From Sequoia sempervirens (lineage: Eukaryota; Streptophyta; Pinopsida; Cupressales; Cupressaceae): a stretch of 64,000 nt of DNA. Below the pieces are notes generated by a model. That model saw nothing but the letters and a program-made list of their open reading frames with translations, was not told the DNA's origin and did not search any database. Below are positions 41,757 to 53,452 of the stretch, piece by piece. The number at the start of each line of letters is the position of its first letter. The stretch's first letter is position 1. Location of the stretch: NCBI GenBank assembly GCA_007258455.2, contig VDFB02373365.1:222245353-222309352 (forward strand). The letters are read 5' to 3'. A program made the translations under genes and the position numbers.

Positions 41757-42850
41757 TGTTGCTCTACAATTTTTCTCTATTTTGTTTCAAATCTTGCAGA
41801 TCTGGAATATGTCTTGTGAAGGTCTTTTCTGTGCTTTGGCAAAGAGGTTTGAAGATTGGTGATCTAGAAGTCATGTTTCAATAATTCAGTGTGAAGTTTA
41901 TATAGTCTGGATGGACTAGTGAAAGATGTTCAGTGGTTGAAGTCTTTTATTTTGCTGCAGATGTATCTAGAAGATTCTAATATGTATTCTCATGCTTAAG
42001 GAAGTGTGTTGTGGTATATGCGTGTCATCTTCTAGTTGGGAAGCGTGTACATCAATGATTATTTATGTTTTCATTAGGTTTGGCCGACCTGGTGTTTACA
42101 CTTCATTCAAAGAATAAAATTAATTTGAGGAAGTGTGTGATTGATCTGAGACATTATTTTTCGGTCTTGGTTAAATGTTTTATTGGTCCACTCTTATTCC
42201 TTTCCACCATGAGAATTTTGAGTTACCGACCTATTTTGAATTTAAGAAATGAGGTATTTGTGGCTAACCTTGGAGAAAGTTTCTAAGGTTGAGGATGGTA
42301 TAAAATCAATTCGAAGTATGAAGAGTTGTATAATAGTGTGATGCAAAGTGACAAAAGTGAGCCACAAATCATAAGAGAAAAAGTGTGTGTGTGAGTTGTG
42401 ATAGCAATTTTTCAGTGTGTTTAAGGTAGTGAGCTAAAGGTTTCTGCAATCCTGTAGATGTGCATTAATTTTTGTGGTGGATCTTTTGTTCTCTTTTGTA
42501 TGTGTAGGCAATGAGCCTCCCTATTGGACAGTGAGTCCTTTTTGTAGGAAGTGGGCCTTTGTATTTGGATAGTGAGCCCTCTTCTGGGTAGTGAGCCCTT
42601 GGCAGTGAGCCTTTGTTTTATAATATTTTATATTGTGAGTTAACCCTCATCGTGGTTTTTCCCTCATTGGGTTTTCCACGTAAAAATCTAGTGTTCATTG
42701 TGTTGATTTGCTTTCTGCTATATGTGTTTAATGCTCTTACTTAATAAAAAAATAGTGTGGTTGTGGAATTAATAAGTGTTGAAGTTTTAAGTTTGAATTG
42801 TGTGACAACTGATTCACCCCCCCTCTCAGTTGTCCTACGCCTTTTTAACA
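41757..42850 (+). mobile_element. LTR-like insertion in the leader (probable solo Copia-type LTR)
   Basis: The stretch begins TGTTGCTC and ends TTTTTAACA, and is flanked by the perfect direct repeat AGAAATAT (41749-41756 and 42851-42858). Its end part has words I know from ends of plant Copia LTRs: 'tttttccctcattgggttttcc', 'acgtaaaaatc' and 'gattcaccccccctctcag'. An 8-bp flank repeat is longer than the usual 5, so the left border is less sure than the right. A short internal repeat with 'agtgagccctt' occupies 42509-42615. Confidence 0.5.
42509..42615. repeat. Short repeats with GTGAGCC
   Basis: Five to six degenerate copies of 'ggacagtgagtcctttttgt' / 'ggatagtgagccctcttct' type units of about 15-27 bases, within the LTR-like insertion. 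Confidence 0.7.
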
Positions 42851-42858
42851 AGAAATAT

Positions 42859-44545
42859 TTCAAAACAAGAAGAACCACAAAAAGAATTAAATCCATTAAT
42901 TGTGAATACACCATCCAGGAAATAGTTAGTTGAACATGATATTGAAAGACGTGTCATTGAGTCCACTACTATCGAGTCTCCTTCTAGTACCCAACAAGAT
43001 TCATTTGAAGATTTATTTAAGAGGGTTGCTAAACTATTTTGATAATCTTACAAACTTCTAAGTGGTAAATCTCTCATACACAAAGACCCCAAGCTATTTT
43101 CATCCTTTTATACCCCTTGGGCATTTGAAACCATGGTCGATAACAACAACAATAATGGTGAAAGGGAATTGGCCAATAAAAATCGTGCTACCTTTGAGTT
43201 TCCCATTGCCCATCCAGAAGAGGATGCCCCCATGAAGAACATACCTCACTCTACGTTTCCTATTTTTTGAGGTCTTTCCATGGAAGACCCTGACATGTTT
43301 CTCTTTGAATTTGATGTTTTATATCATAGTTATGATTATCACAATGACGCACAAAAACTTAAAATGTTTCCAACTACTCTGAAGATGTAACATTGCGATG
43401 GTTCATGGGACTAGGACATGAAACTATTGAAAATTGGGATAACATGAAGAAAAAGTTCTTGGAAAAATACCAAGAATATTGCAAGACCAAGGAAATCAAA
43501 GATGAGATCTTTTGTATCACGCAACACAAATAGGAGACCTTAGAAGACTACCTTAAGCGATTCTTATTTAGTCTTGAAAGGACTAGGAAAATAGGGTTGA
43601 ACAATGATACTATAAAAATTCTCTTTCTTAAGGGGATAGGGATGAATGTTTGGATATTTTAAATCTTATGGGGGGTGGGGATATTTCCAAATTGAGATTT
43701 GATGATATTTGTGATGTTTGTAGGAACTACTCAAGGTCCACCTGATCGGGTAGAGGGTACACTGGGAAGAATGTCTCTTCTAGCAGAACATCAGGTGTCA
43801 CCAAAAGAGAACTAGGTAAATTGTTGGAAGATCTAAAAAATGATATTCTAATCACATGGGTAGGAAAATCGACACCTTGTACACCCGTAGGAAACAAGAA
43901 GAGGCTGAAAAAGAATTTTCTATATTCTGTCCTAATTATCATAAAAAACATAGTAGTAAGGAATGTCCTTATAGTAAAACAAAAATTTATTCCTTAGAAG
44001 ATGCTAGTAAGGCTACTACATTACGACCTCTTCCAACTGACATGATGGATATGGACTTCAGTGAAGAACCCATTTATTATATGGCCCCATAGAGGCCTTG
44101 GCCTCCACAAACTATGCCCCCAATGATTAATGAACCTCTTAATGTAGGGCTTAGTGGACAACCCAGTTCCTTCCCAACTCAACTAGGATGGTATGGAGGG
44201 CGGAAACAACCTCTGCATTATTCACAATGGAAAAACCAATACTTGTATGCTCCTCAACCTTGGCAACAAATGTGGATGCCACCATCATAATTTATGCAAT
44301 ATCCACAATATCTTGCATTGTATATGATTAATCCATACCAACAACCACGACAATGCTTTCCATCAATACCTCCTTCATCCACTAGTTCACCATCCAACCC
44401 GTCACAACCACCTAAGGCAACACCTATTCTTACACAACCAACTCCAAATTTGAATAACAAGGTGGCACAACTAGTTTACAAGAATGAGGTGGTGGGTTAC
44501 CCAAGCTATCCTATCAACACATTGGACATAAATGGAGTTTAGTTA
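42859..44545 (+). pseudogene. gag of Athila-like element B
   Basis: Pieces in three frames: 'SFEDLFKRVAKLF' (about 43004), 'MVDNNNNNGERELANKNRAT' (43131), 'MEDPDMFLFEFDVLYHSYDY', 'RWFMGLGHETIENWDNMKKK' and 'ETLEDYLKRFLFSLERTRK', which is the gag core of plant gypsy elements (W-x-x-M/F, then K-x-F-L-x-K-Y). A decayed zinc-knuckle-like block, 'CPNYHKKHSSKECP', lies at about 43919-43960, followed by proline/glutamine-rich sequence to 44540. Several stops and frame changes. Gag would form the particle; this one cannot. Confidence 0.75.
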
Positions 44546-45410
44546 CGATCAGGAAAATCCCTCCAAGCATCCATTATTACTGAAATAAATGATGAACATG
44601 AAGAACCATTAGACAAAAAAGATGAAACATCTAGGATACCTTGATAGGTTCCAATCTCAACCAAAACAAAAGGAAGTGGTTGAGCCAAAGTTTTATTTTG
44701 TCAATGAATTGAAAAATACTAACATTAAGATTCCTCTTTTGCAGGACATCAAGGAAATTCATGTGTATACAAAGACAGTTCAGGACTTGTGCACTTGAAA
44801 GTAGATGAAGAAATGGGATCCAAATATAGTGCAAGTTATTGGGCAACTTGTTGACCTGATGTTGGGAAATATTTCAATTCCTAAATATTCAGACCCAGGG
44901 AGTCCTACCATTTGGTATGAATTGTTCATATTATCATTCCTAATACTTTAATTGACTTAGGAGGTGCCATTAACATCATGAACAATGATACTAAGGAAAA
45001 TTTGTGCCTTCAGGGACTCAGGCCCACACCTACAGTCCTATAGATGGTAGACTACTCCCTAGTCAAACTTGAAGGTATGATATAAGATGTTATTTGTATT
45101 GAATCTTGGTAATACCCTACTGACTTCATGATCTTGCATCCCAAAATAAAGTTGGGGGATACCCCCTAATTCTGGGAAGACCATGGTTGGCAGCGGCTGA
45201 TGCTTATATCAACTGTAGGTCAGGTAATATGGTGATTTCTAATGGGAAGAAGAAGAATCAATTGACCTTGTACCCACCTACACAACAACTATTGGAGACT
45301 GAAGAAACCTTGTGGGTTGATAGTGATTTGGAGGAGTCTCTGCATGTGATGACCATTGATCAAGCACTTGATATGGAGGAATTATTAGAGGATGTTGTCT
45401 TTTAAAATTG
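44546..45410 (+). pseudogene. Protease region of Athila-like element B
   Basis: After about 300 bases of decayed linker, 'IPNTLIDLGGAINIMN' (about 44938-44985) shows the aspartic protease D-x-G site as D-L-G-G. About 80 residues later 'LILGRPWLAAADAYIN' matches the second conserved block (L-G-R-P-W/F) of retroviral-type proteases in this group; it spans a frame change at 45173. The frame from 45187 runs open to 45405 with an acidic tail ('DQALDMEELLEDV'). Inactive because of stops and shifts. Confidence 0.75.
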
Positions 45411-45800
45411 ATGTGTTTGATGATGTTTTAGAAAGATTTTTTTTTCATTCTTGTATAGATAATTGTCCATTTGATAACTTTCTATTGTTAAGTGATTCAC
45501 AATCACTGCAACATTTTATTACATTACATCAATTACTTCCGCATAACTATGTATATAGTCCATTCATGATTTTTGACACTTCTTTGCCATCCACCTCACA
45601 AGCACATGCTATAGATTTTCTTGTGAAGTCTCAAGCTATGGAAGGTTTACCAGGATGTACTTTAAATATTAATCCAAATTTAAGTGATGCACAAATAAAG
45701 ATTTAATTTCCATGTTAAGAAATCAAAAAAATGCATTTGCATGGGAGCATCAAGATATGTGCAAAATTCATCCAGATACATGCACATGCCACATTTACAT
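45411..45800 (+). other. Linker between protease and RT of element B
   Basis: An open stretch of 104 codons (45392-45706) with no recognised domain lies between the protease and RT blocks: 'SQAMEGLPGCTLNINPNLSD'. Possibly the N-terminal extension of the RT polyprotein. Confidence 0.4.
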
Positions 45801-46111
45801 AGAGAAAGGTAGTCGTCCTATTAGGCAACCCCAAAGAAGGTTAAACCCAATTTTATGTGAAATTGTAAAAGATGAATTATAAAGGTTATTAAATGTAGGA
45901 TTCATATATCCAATATCTAATATTTAGTGGGTTTCCCCTTTGGTGGTAGTTCCTAAGAAAAATGGTAAATGGAGAATATCTATTGATTATAGAGCCCTTA
46001 ACAAGGCTACTAGAAAGTATAATTTTCTGTTACCTTCTATTGATAAAGTTTTGGATACACTTGCAGGTAAGAAATTCTTCTCCTTCCTGGATGGATTTAG
46101 TAGGTATAACC
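45801..46111 (+). pseudogene. RT of Athila-like element B, first part
   Basis: One frame with two stops: 'RPIRQPQRRLNPIL', 'SPLVVVPKKNGKWRISIDYR' (RT box 1-2), 'ALNKATRKYNFLLPSIDKVL' and 'KKFFSFLDGFSRYN' (box 3). The sequence breaks at 46111 in the middle of the S-G-Y-N-Q motif, because of an insertion, and resumes at 47483. Confidence 0.87.
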
Positions 46112-47482
46112 TGTGCGTGTGTCGAAATGTGTGTAGAGTTAGTTATTCTAATGTCAACAAAAACCTTAATGAGACGATTTACATTTAAAGTTTGAAGCAA
46201 GTAAAACTAATCTATTTTGCAATACAATCAAACTTTTCAAATACGTATCATTGTCCTCTATTTCTAGGTATTTATTAAACCGTTTGGCCCTCAAATTTCT
46301 ATGGGCACAAAGGTTGTTAAAATGACTACCTAGAAAACGAGATTTGATGCTTAGTATGCAAGCTAAGATGATTCCTATGTGCAAATGTGTGGTGGAATGA
46401 TTAGTGGTATGATCCTAAATGAAACAAGATGATGAAATTGATGATGAATGCAATGATAAACGAAGGATGATGTTAATGATGGATGAACAAGTGGAGATAA
46501 GTGAGATGATATGCAACTATAGTGAGCTATCTATGATTATGCATATGCTCAAATGCAAACATAAAACAAACTAACCTAAAATGTAACTATGATGCAATGG
46601 AGATGATAAAATGTAACTATGAAGCAATTAATTAATCTAAGATGAGAATGTAAAGTAACATATGATAAGAAAGTTAAGTATAAGACTCCATGAAAGCTCC
46701 AAGCTCCTACAAAAAAACTTGCATGGTAACAATACTCAAAGTGTGGATGGAAAATGGCATTATAACACTATTCCAATTTATTCTCAAAATAGCATTATAA
46801 CATTACTCAAAAGGTGGATGGAAAATGGCATTATAACACTATTCCAATTTGTATTTCAAAATAGCATTATAAAATTACTCAAAAGGTGGATGATAATGCA
46901 AAGGGGTGTATTTATAGAGTTTTGCAAGCATTTTGTGAGGTGGCACCTATCAACGACTCAGATTCAAAGGAGACAAGATAGACGGTGGAGATGAAAGGAA
47001 TCAGGATGTTGTCCCCTTGACCAAGGACAGCATGCCATGTGTGTGAAGCGAATCCCCTTGACCAATTGGAAGCATGCCAAATGTATGAGATTCCAAGTGT
47101 GTGAAACAAAGACCCATGTGCTCCATATTTGTTGGAAGTGTGGGGGAATAAAGCTATGTGCTTTTTCTTATTGGTGGAAGTGTGTGAGGATAATTCTAAT
47201 TAATAATTAGGCTTATTTATTTTCATGTGAACTTTATGTGGTGGCACATAAAAAAAGTTGTAGAAATGTGCTCTAATTCTTAATCAGGATTAGGGAAGAT
47301 TAATTAAATAAACACATTTAGGGTTTTTTGTTTATTTAATTTAGAAGAATGTGAATTAGGAGAGTTAAAAGGAAAGTGAACAATATAAATAAAGTAACAC
47401 CTTATTTATATGTAGTCGAAGCATTAATCAAATAGGTTGTATTTAATTAATTGAATGCGATGACCATTTTCAGGTGTATACA
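46112..47482. mobile_element. Solo-LTR-like insertion (1371 bp) in the RT
   Basis: Starts TGTGCGTG, ends GTATACA (TG...CA), and is flanked by the perfect 5-bp duplication TAACC (46107-46111, 47483-47487). Removing it restores the RT reading '...FSRYN' to 'QICIIPEDREN'. No coding sequence or internal LTR pair is visible, so it is a solo LTR or a small non-autonomous element. It contains the 72-bp tandem repeat at 46738-46890. Confidence 0.8.
46738..46890. repeat. Tandem duplication of about 72 bp
   Basis: Two copies of a unit with 'ggtggatggaaaatggcatt', 'ataacactattccaattt' and 'caaaatagcattataa', about 95 percent alike, plus the start of a third. Confidence 0.92.
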
Positions 47483-47895
47483 TAACCAAATCTGCATCAT
47501 ACCGGAGGATCGAGAAAATACCACTTTCACCTGTCCATGGGGGACATTTTCTTATAATGTTTTTCCTTTTGGTCTATGCAATGCCCCCACTACTTTCCAA
47601 AGGGAAGTGTTAAGTATTTTTTCTGATTTGATTCATGATTGTGTTGAAGTTTACATGGATGATTTTACTATGTATGGTGATACCTATGAGGAAGCCAAAC
47701 ATAATCTTGAAAAAGTTTTATAGTGGTATGAAGAAACTAAATTGTCTTTGATTCATGAAAAGTGTCACATTTTGATGACAGAAGGTATAGTACTCAGACA
47801 CTATATTTCTGCTAAATGTATTCAAGTTAACCCAAAGAAGGTGCAAATAATTCAAGATTTTCTTATTCTTTTTTTTTTAGAAGTATTTTCGTAGC
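47483..47895 (+). pseudogene. RT of Athila-like element B, second part
   Basis: Continues after the insertion: 'QICIIPEDRENTTFTCPWGT', 'FSYNVFPFGLCNAPTTFQRE' (boxes 4-5 region) and 'EVYMDDFTMYGDTYEEAKHN'. The Y-x-D-D catalytic motif is intact (YMDD at about 47652-47663). A stop follows at 47721, then 'LSLIHEKCHILMTEGIVL' and 'SAKCIQVNPKKVQIIQDF'. The block ends at a T-run near 47875. Pattern and wording are of the Athila type. Confidence 0.9.
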
Positions 47896-48456
47896 TTTCT
47901 AAGACATGCAAGATATTATTGGCATTTTATTCAGAATTTTAGTAAGATTGCTGCACCTCTTTTTGTTTTTTTGAGTAAAGATAACACTTTTTCTTGGATG
48001 AAGGAATGTCAACAAGCTTTTGAGACTATCAAGGAGAATCTTGTGACCACACTAGTATTGCGAGAACCTTATTATGAACTTCCTTTCCATATCCATACCG
48101 ATGCTTCCAATTTTTTGATGGGAGTTGCCCTTGGTCAAAATAAGGAAATGCCATTTTATTCTATTTATTATATTAGTAATACCTTTATAGGTGCTGAATT
48201 GAACTACACAGTTACTGAGAAGGAATTCCTCATAGTTGTTTATGCTATTAATAAATTTTGGAATTATATAACTAGTTATAAAGTCTTTGTTCATACTGAT
48301 CACTTTGTAATATGGTTTTTAATGAATAAACTAGTAGTTACAAGAAGAGTAATTATATGGTTACTTTTGTTGCAAGAATTTGATATAATCATACTTGATA
48401 AACCTAGTCAGGAAAATATGGTTGCAAAATTTATCCAAATTGCAATGCAAGAGTGA
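47896..48456 (+). pseudogene. RNase H of Athila-like element B
   Basis: After the RT connection ('RHARYYWHFIQNFSKIAAPL', 47908-47960) the frame is open from 47971: 'FSWMKECQQAFETIKENLVT', then 'FHIHTDASNFLMGVALGQ' (D), 'GAELNYTVTEKEFLIVVYAI' (E) and 'VFVHTDHFVIWFLMNK' (D). This is the standard gypsy RNase H domain, 161 codons, with three of the four catalytic acids visible. No archaeal-type second RNase H is present, which separates this element from the Tat-like one. Confidence 0.88.
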
Positions 48457-49655
48457 ACCTATGCATGTTGATGATGCTTTCCCCAATGAGCATCTTTTTT
48501 CCATTTTAGTTAAGAGTCCATGGTTTACAAACATTATGAAATACTTGATCACTTGCAAGTTTCCCCTACACTTCTCTCCTCGTGATCATTAGAAACTTGT
48601 GGGGCTAAGTGGTCAATATACATGGATCAATGGGCTCTTGTTTCACACCATCATTGAAAACATCATGCATTGATGTGTAGCCAAAGACAATGTCTTTGAT
48701 ATACTTCAAGCATGTCATTAAAAACCATGCGGAATTTTTTTTGCAGCACAAAGGACTTCCAATAAGATCCTCATAGCTAGATATTATTGGCCTATGCTTC
48801 ACAAAGATTGTAAAAAGTTCATGAAAATTTGTGATAAGTGCCAATGTATAGGGTGAACCACACATTTAGATGAGATACCTCTACAACCCCAGTTGTCTCT
48901 TGAACCCTTTGAAAAATGGGGTTTAGATTTTATGGGGCCAATTAACCCCCCATCAAAGAATAAGGAGTTTTGCATGCCCCACAATATTGTGACTGATCAA
49001 GGACCTTATTTTACATCTAAATTAATTACTACTCTAGTTTGGGAATATGAAATCCGACATCGCAAGTCCTCATCATATCACCCACATGAAAATGGACAAG
49101 TGGAGGTGACCAATCGAGAGTTTAAAAATGTTCTGACAAAGACTGTGGCCCTTCAATAGAAATATTTGGTAACAAGGCTTCTCGAAGCAATATGGGCACA
49201 TCGCACCATGTGGAAGACCACTACCGGTCTTACACCATATGAGTTGGTTTATGGTAAGAAAGTTGTTCTTCCCATCAAGTTTGAGGTAAAGATGGTCCGA
49301 ATTGATTTGAAATTGGGGATGAACCTAACAGATGCTCAGAAAGACCAAATTTATCAACTCCATTCTCTGGATGAACTCTGACAGCAAGCTCTTTTCCATG
49401 TAGAGGTAGTCCAAAAGAAACATGCTCTTTGGCATGACTATTTTATCAAACAAGGGTCCTTTCAGGCAGGTGATTGGGCACTGTTATATGACTATAGGTT
49501 CCATGATTTCAAAGGAAAGTTCCACACTAGATGGATAGGGCCATATGAAATTGAGTTGTTTATGATAATGGTGCAGTCAAACTTCGTACCATTGATTATG
49601 ATCATATGGCTCTGTTTGTTAATGGGCATCACTTGAAACTGTACAAGTAGCCTAT
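48457..49655 (+). pseudogene. Integrase of Athila-like element B, with internal deletion
   Basis: The zinc-binding N-terminus is blurred (about 48650-48860, with 'HKDCKKFMKICDKCQ'). The core gives 'FEKWGLDFMGPINPPSKNKE' (first D), then jumps to 'FCMPHNIVTDQGPYFTSKLI' (second D) and 'HENGQVEVTNREFKN' (E), spacing D-x35-E. About 40 residues normally found between the first two are missing, so the fold is broken. The C-terminal part ends with 'NGHHLKLYK' at about 49650, right before the duplicated segment begins. Because copy A starts six bases after the equivalent stop, the integrase of element A should lie just left of the window. Confidence 0.87.
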
Positions 49656-49656
49656 T

Positions 49657-52600
49657 TCTAAGGAAAATTTTGTATCAAGTTTGACAAAGTAACTCCATAT
49701 TCTTGATCGAGTTCTTGTCGTCTCTTCAAGTACTCGCTAGGTACTTTTCAAGTTGAAAAAAAAAACAATAAAGATCCAATGATGAAAACCTTCGGGCGTT
49801 GTTGGCCAATTATTACTTGAAAACCAAAATACCAATGGGTAATAATTGTAAAATAATATTTGGGATGAAAACCAATTTTCTGGCATCTCAAGGTGGTATC
49901 AAATTAAAAACTGACTTGTTGGTGGTCTGGTGTCATTAGTAAAAAAATAAAATAAAATAAAATAGCAATCTATTCTTCCTATCACCAGTGTGCTAGGGAC
50001 TTTTGTCCTTCTGAGATGTTTCTTGTTGCTACCCATTTTGTGATCAAGTTCTCCTTGGTTTGGATGGATGTGATGTCTCTTGGTCTTCATTTTTCCTAGT
50101 TACTCTTTACCTGATTTTTGTGCTAGGAACCTTCCTATCACTCTCAAGACATGTACTTGGCTCATTTTATCTCTTCACTAGCACTTCACTTTTCCACGGT
50201 GGCTTCCGTACATGCTCAATTCTATCTTTTCTAGTCTTGTGGCCATTGTATATGATCTGCTACCGCCAGATAGATTTCATGGATTCCTTCAATCACATGT
50301 TGTGTTTGTCCCATCAATGTGATCCATTAGCTTCTTTAGTGTCCATGTTGGCATTTATTTCTATTGCTTTGCTAACAGGGTAGATCTTTCACATGCCTTT
50401 TGTTGCTTTTCTGCCGAGTTGTGGGTTTGCGGTACTCTCTCTTCGCTGATCTCTTCCCATGTCATCATTTCTCCATCCCATCCTCCTTGTCATTCATTCC
50501 TCGACACATTCTATCATCATTTACATGACACATTCTCCCTGCCATTCATTTCTCTTTGAGTCCCATCAACCTTACCGAAATTTCTTCCATACGTGCCATT
50601 AGATCTATGGGGATTGTGCATTTATGATTGTTCACTTTCCAAAACTCTAGTGTTGGATTTTTTGCCACCAACTTCATATTCTGGTCTCCACATATTTATT
50701 GATAATTGGTAATTGGTAGGTTTTAAATTCTTTTTCAATTTATTATTTGTATTTATTTTTTGCAGCAAATGGTGACTTGCCTCGTGGACGAGTCAAATGC
50801 TTAGCTAGGGGGGAGATATCTTTGGTGTGTTTTCCATAGTCATCTATAGCATCATTATTTGGAAAGCAAGTATTTTCCACCTGATTTAGCTATTGTTTCT
50901 AGTATAATTAACCATACTCCACAATCAATTCTCTATTCTTACCTATTATTTCACCTTAATCTATCATTACTTCGCCATAATTTCACCATTCATCATAATC
51001 TTACCATTTTTATTTTTGAAAATTTACCATTTTACCATTCCAAAACCATTTTTGTGTTAGTGGTTTGGGTTGTCTAGTTTTTCTTTCTACTATGCAAAAA
51101 TTCTTGGTACATTCATGGCAAAAAAAACGTTGTCACTACCATGAAACCACCTCCATGGAACCTTTGCAAACTACAGAGGAAGCTTATAAGATCTTTAAGT
51201 AGGTGCAATGGGATGCACATTTCAGATAAATATGTGGGTTCGATAAAGATGTGGCTATGGAATTTGCACTCAATTTTCATCATAATCAAGCGTCTCTTCA
51301 GTACTTAAAGTTTCCTGTGACAATATCCACAATTTTAGACATGACGGGGTTGCCATTGTCAGGTGAAAATTATTTTCTTGATGCTTCCACAAAGGTTGCA
51401 GATTTACAACCAATGAGGAAACAATTCTTGTAGAGAGGGGAGTCAATTGAAATGGTTCATGGGCATGGACTAAATTGTCTTCACTCCCTCGATTGTGGAG
51501 AGATGTCACCAAATTCATTATAGAGTACATTACCTACGTAGGAAGGTATATTTATGTTTTCACCCAACACTTCCACCTTCTTCTACATTTGAGAAAAGGA
51601 CTTCTTGTAAACATTCCATATTTTCTTCACTGTTCTTTGCAAAGAATGAGAAAAGTTGTACAAGAAGGGAAGACAAATTCCTTGGTGCATCACAGGTTGA
51701 TTAAAATTTTTATTATCTAAGAAATAAAATCACTCTCTCCTCCTGATGATTGGGACAATTTTGTTAATATGGGTGAAGACTCAATCTAGGAAGCCTTGGA
51801 GAAAGGTTCTAAAACAAAAGGGAGTCCTAAAACCCCAAGTCCTACTCAAACTGAGTAGGAAACTCCTGAGAGTCCTATTGTTCCTAGTTCCAATTGTAAA
51901 CGTAAAATCAATAAAAAAACCCCTGCAAGTCCTAGCACAAGCCATACACCTAAGTCTAGTAGGAAACCCTCAACCAAACAAAGTTCAATCCCTCAAATTG
52001 TTGAAAAGGAATCAGGATTCCCCAAAACGCAAGAAAGGAAAAGGGTTTATTGATAAATTGAAAGGCCCAGCTCAAGTAGCGAGTGATATCATGGATTCAT
52101 ACCACCAAGATTCTAAATTTGACCCAAAAATCCTAGTTGAGGACTTTAAAAAATAAGGAAAAGCTAGTCGGGAGCACAAAAGGCTTGAAAGAAGAAAGAA
52201 GAAAGAATAAGAGGAAAAGACTAGCTCTAATTTGGGGGTCTCTGAATCTGAAAACCCTGACACTGATCCTCCATCTAGTGATGATCATGACCCTAATATT
52301 GATCCTATGACTGATACCATTTTTGTGATGAACTAGGGAAAGTTACTTCCCTTGAAGGGATAGGAAGTCTTGTACAAGAAAACCTTGGTTCCTCTACACT
52401 GGATGAAAAGAAGGGTACTAAAATGGGAATGGGAGAAATTCCAGACCCACATACAGAGTCTGGAAACTTGGAGACTATGGAGGTCTCTACAAACCTTGAT
52501 GACCAAAGGGTTGATGATATCCAAGGAAGAATACAAGAGGTAGGAGAGTCTACAACTCCTATTATCACTAGAACAAAAAAATAAAAATTAGATTAATTAA

Positions 52601-53015
52601 TTGTTGGTTTAGAAGAAGGCCAAAATGATGACAATGATTTTCCTAGCCGAGATGAACAACAAGCTGAAGAAGAGTTTGGAGAGAGTGAAATCCTCTTAAA
52701 AAAATCAAGGATTTACAAGATTCAATTGAGAAATTGAAAGTGAAGAATCAAGGATTATAGAACCAACTTCAATAGGAAAACTCTAACTCTCAATTGCAAG
52801 AAACAAAAATTCAAATTCTAACAACAGAGTTGGATCAAGCAGTAGCATCCAAGGAACATCATGTTTCTATCAGGGATCATGGGCAATAGATGGAGGCCTT
52901 AAAATAGCTCTGGGCCAAAGAGATTTCCAACACCATACATAGATTGACATCTCAACTTGGTTTGTAGTTTTCCTTCTTGTATGAGGACATGCAAGACTTT
53001 TAGCTAGGGGAGAAA
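49657..53015 (+). pseudogene. Post-pol region of Athila-like element B
   Basis: Counterpart of 1-3356, with the same order: non-coding spacer (to about 51180), the degraded ORF start with 'MAMEFALNFHHNQAS' at 51251, and a basic/charged middle. Here one frame is open for 136 codons (51746-52156, 'KGKGFIDKLKGPAQVASDIM') where copy A has extra stops. The acidic and coiled-coil end runs to about 52994. Comparing the two copies gives a better reading of the ancestral protein than either alone. No function can be assigned. Confidence 0.55.
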
Positions 53016-53452
53016 TGATGGAAGAAAATGAGGCCTTATTATTCCATTCTTTGTTTTCCTTTTCACCCTCATTTACATTGTCTTACCTATACTTCCTATC
53101 ACTATTTGTTGTAGGAAAATAGATATATTTAATAAATTGTTAAATTAATTTAAAATATCCAAAATGTTTATTATTCAAAGAAATTTTAATCATTTCATGA
53201 TTAAATGATAGGGGATAATTAAGGTTCTATTGAAGTTGTTGAGTATGTGGAAGGTGAAGGACCAATGAAGAATGGAGTTGTTAGAATGGAACGATTACTG
53301 AGTCATCTTGTTTGGAATTACTTTTGAGTTGTTAATATTTTTGTTCTGTTAAAAAAAAAATTATTTGTTGGCCATAGGTTGATAATCTATTTTTGATTAA
53401 AATTTTTGGTTTGTTGGCCATAAGCCATAAAAAACCCAAACTCTATCGATCT

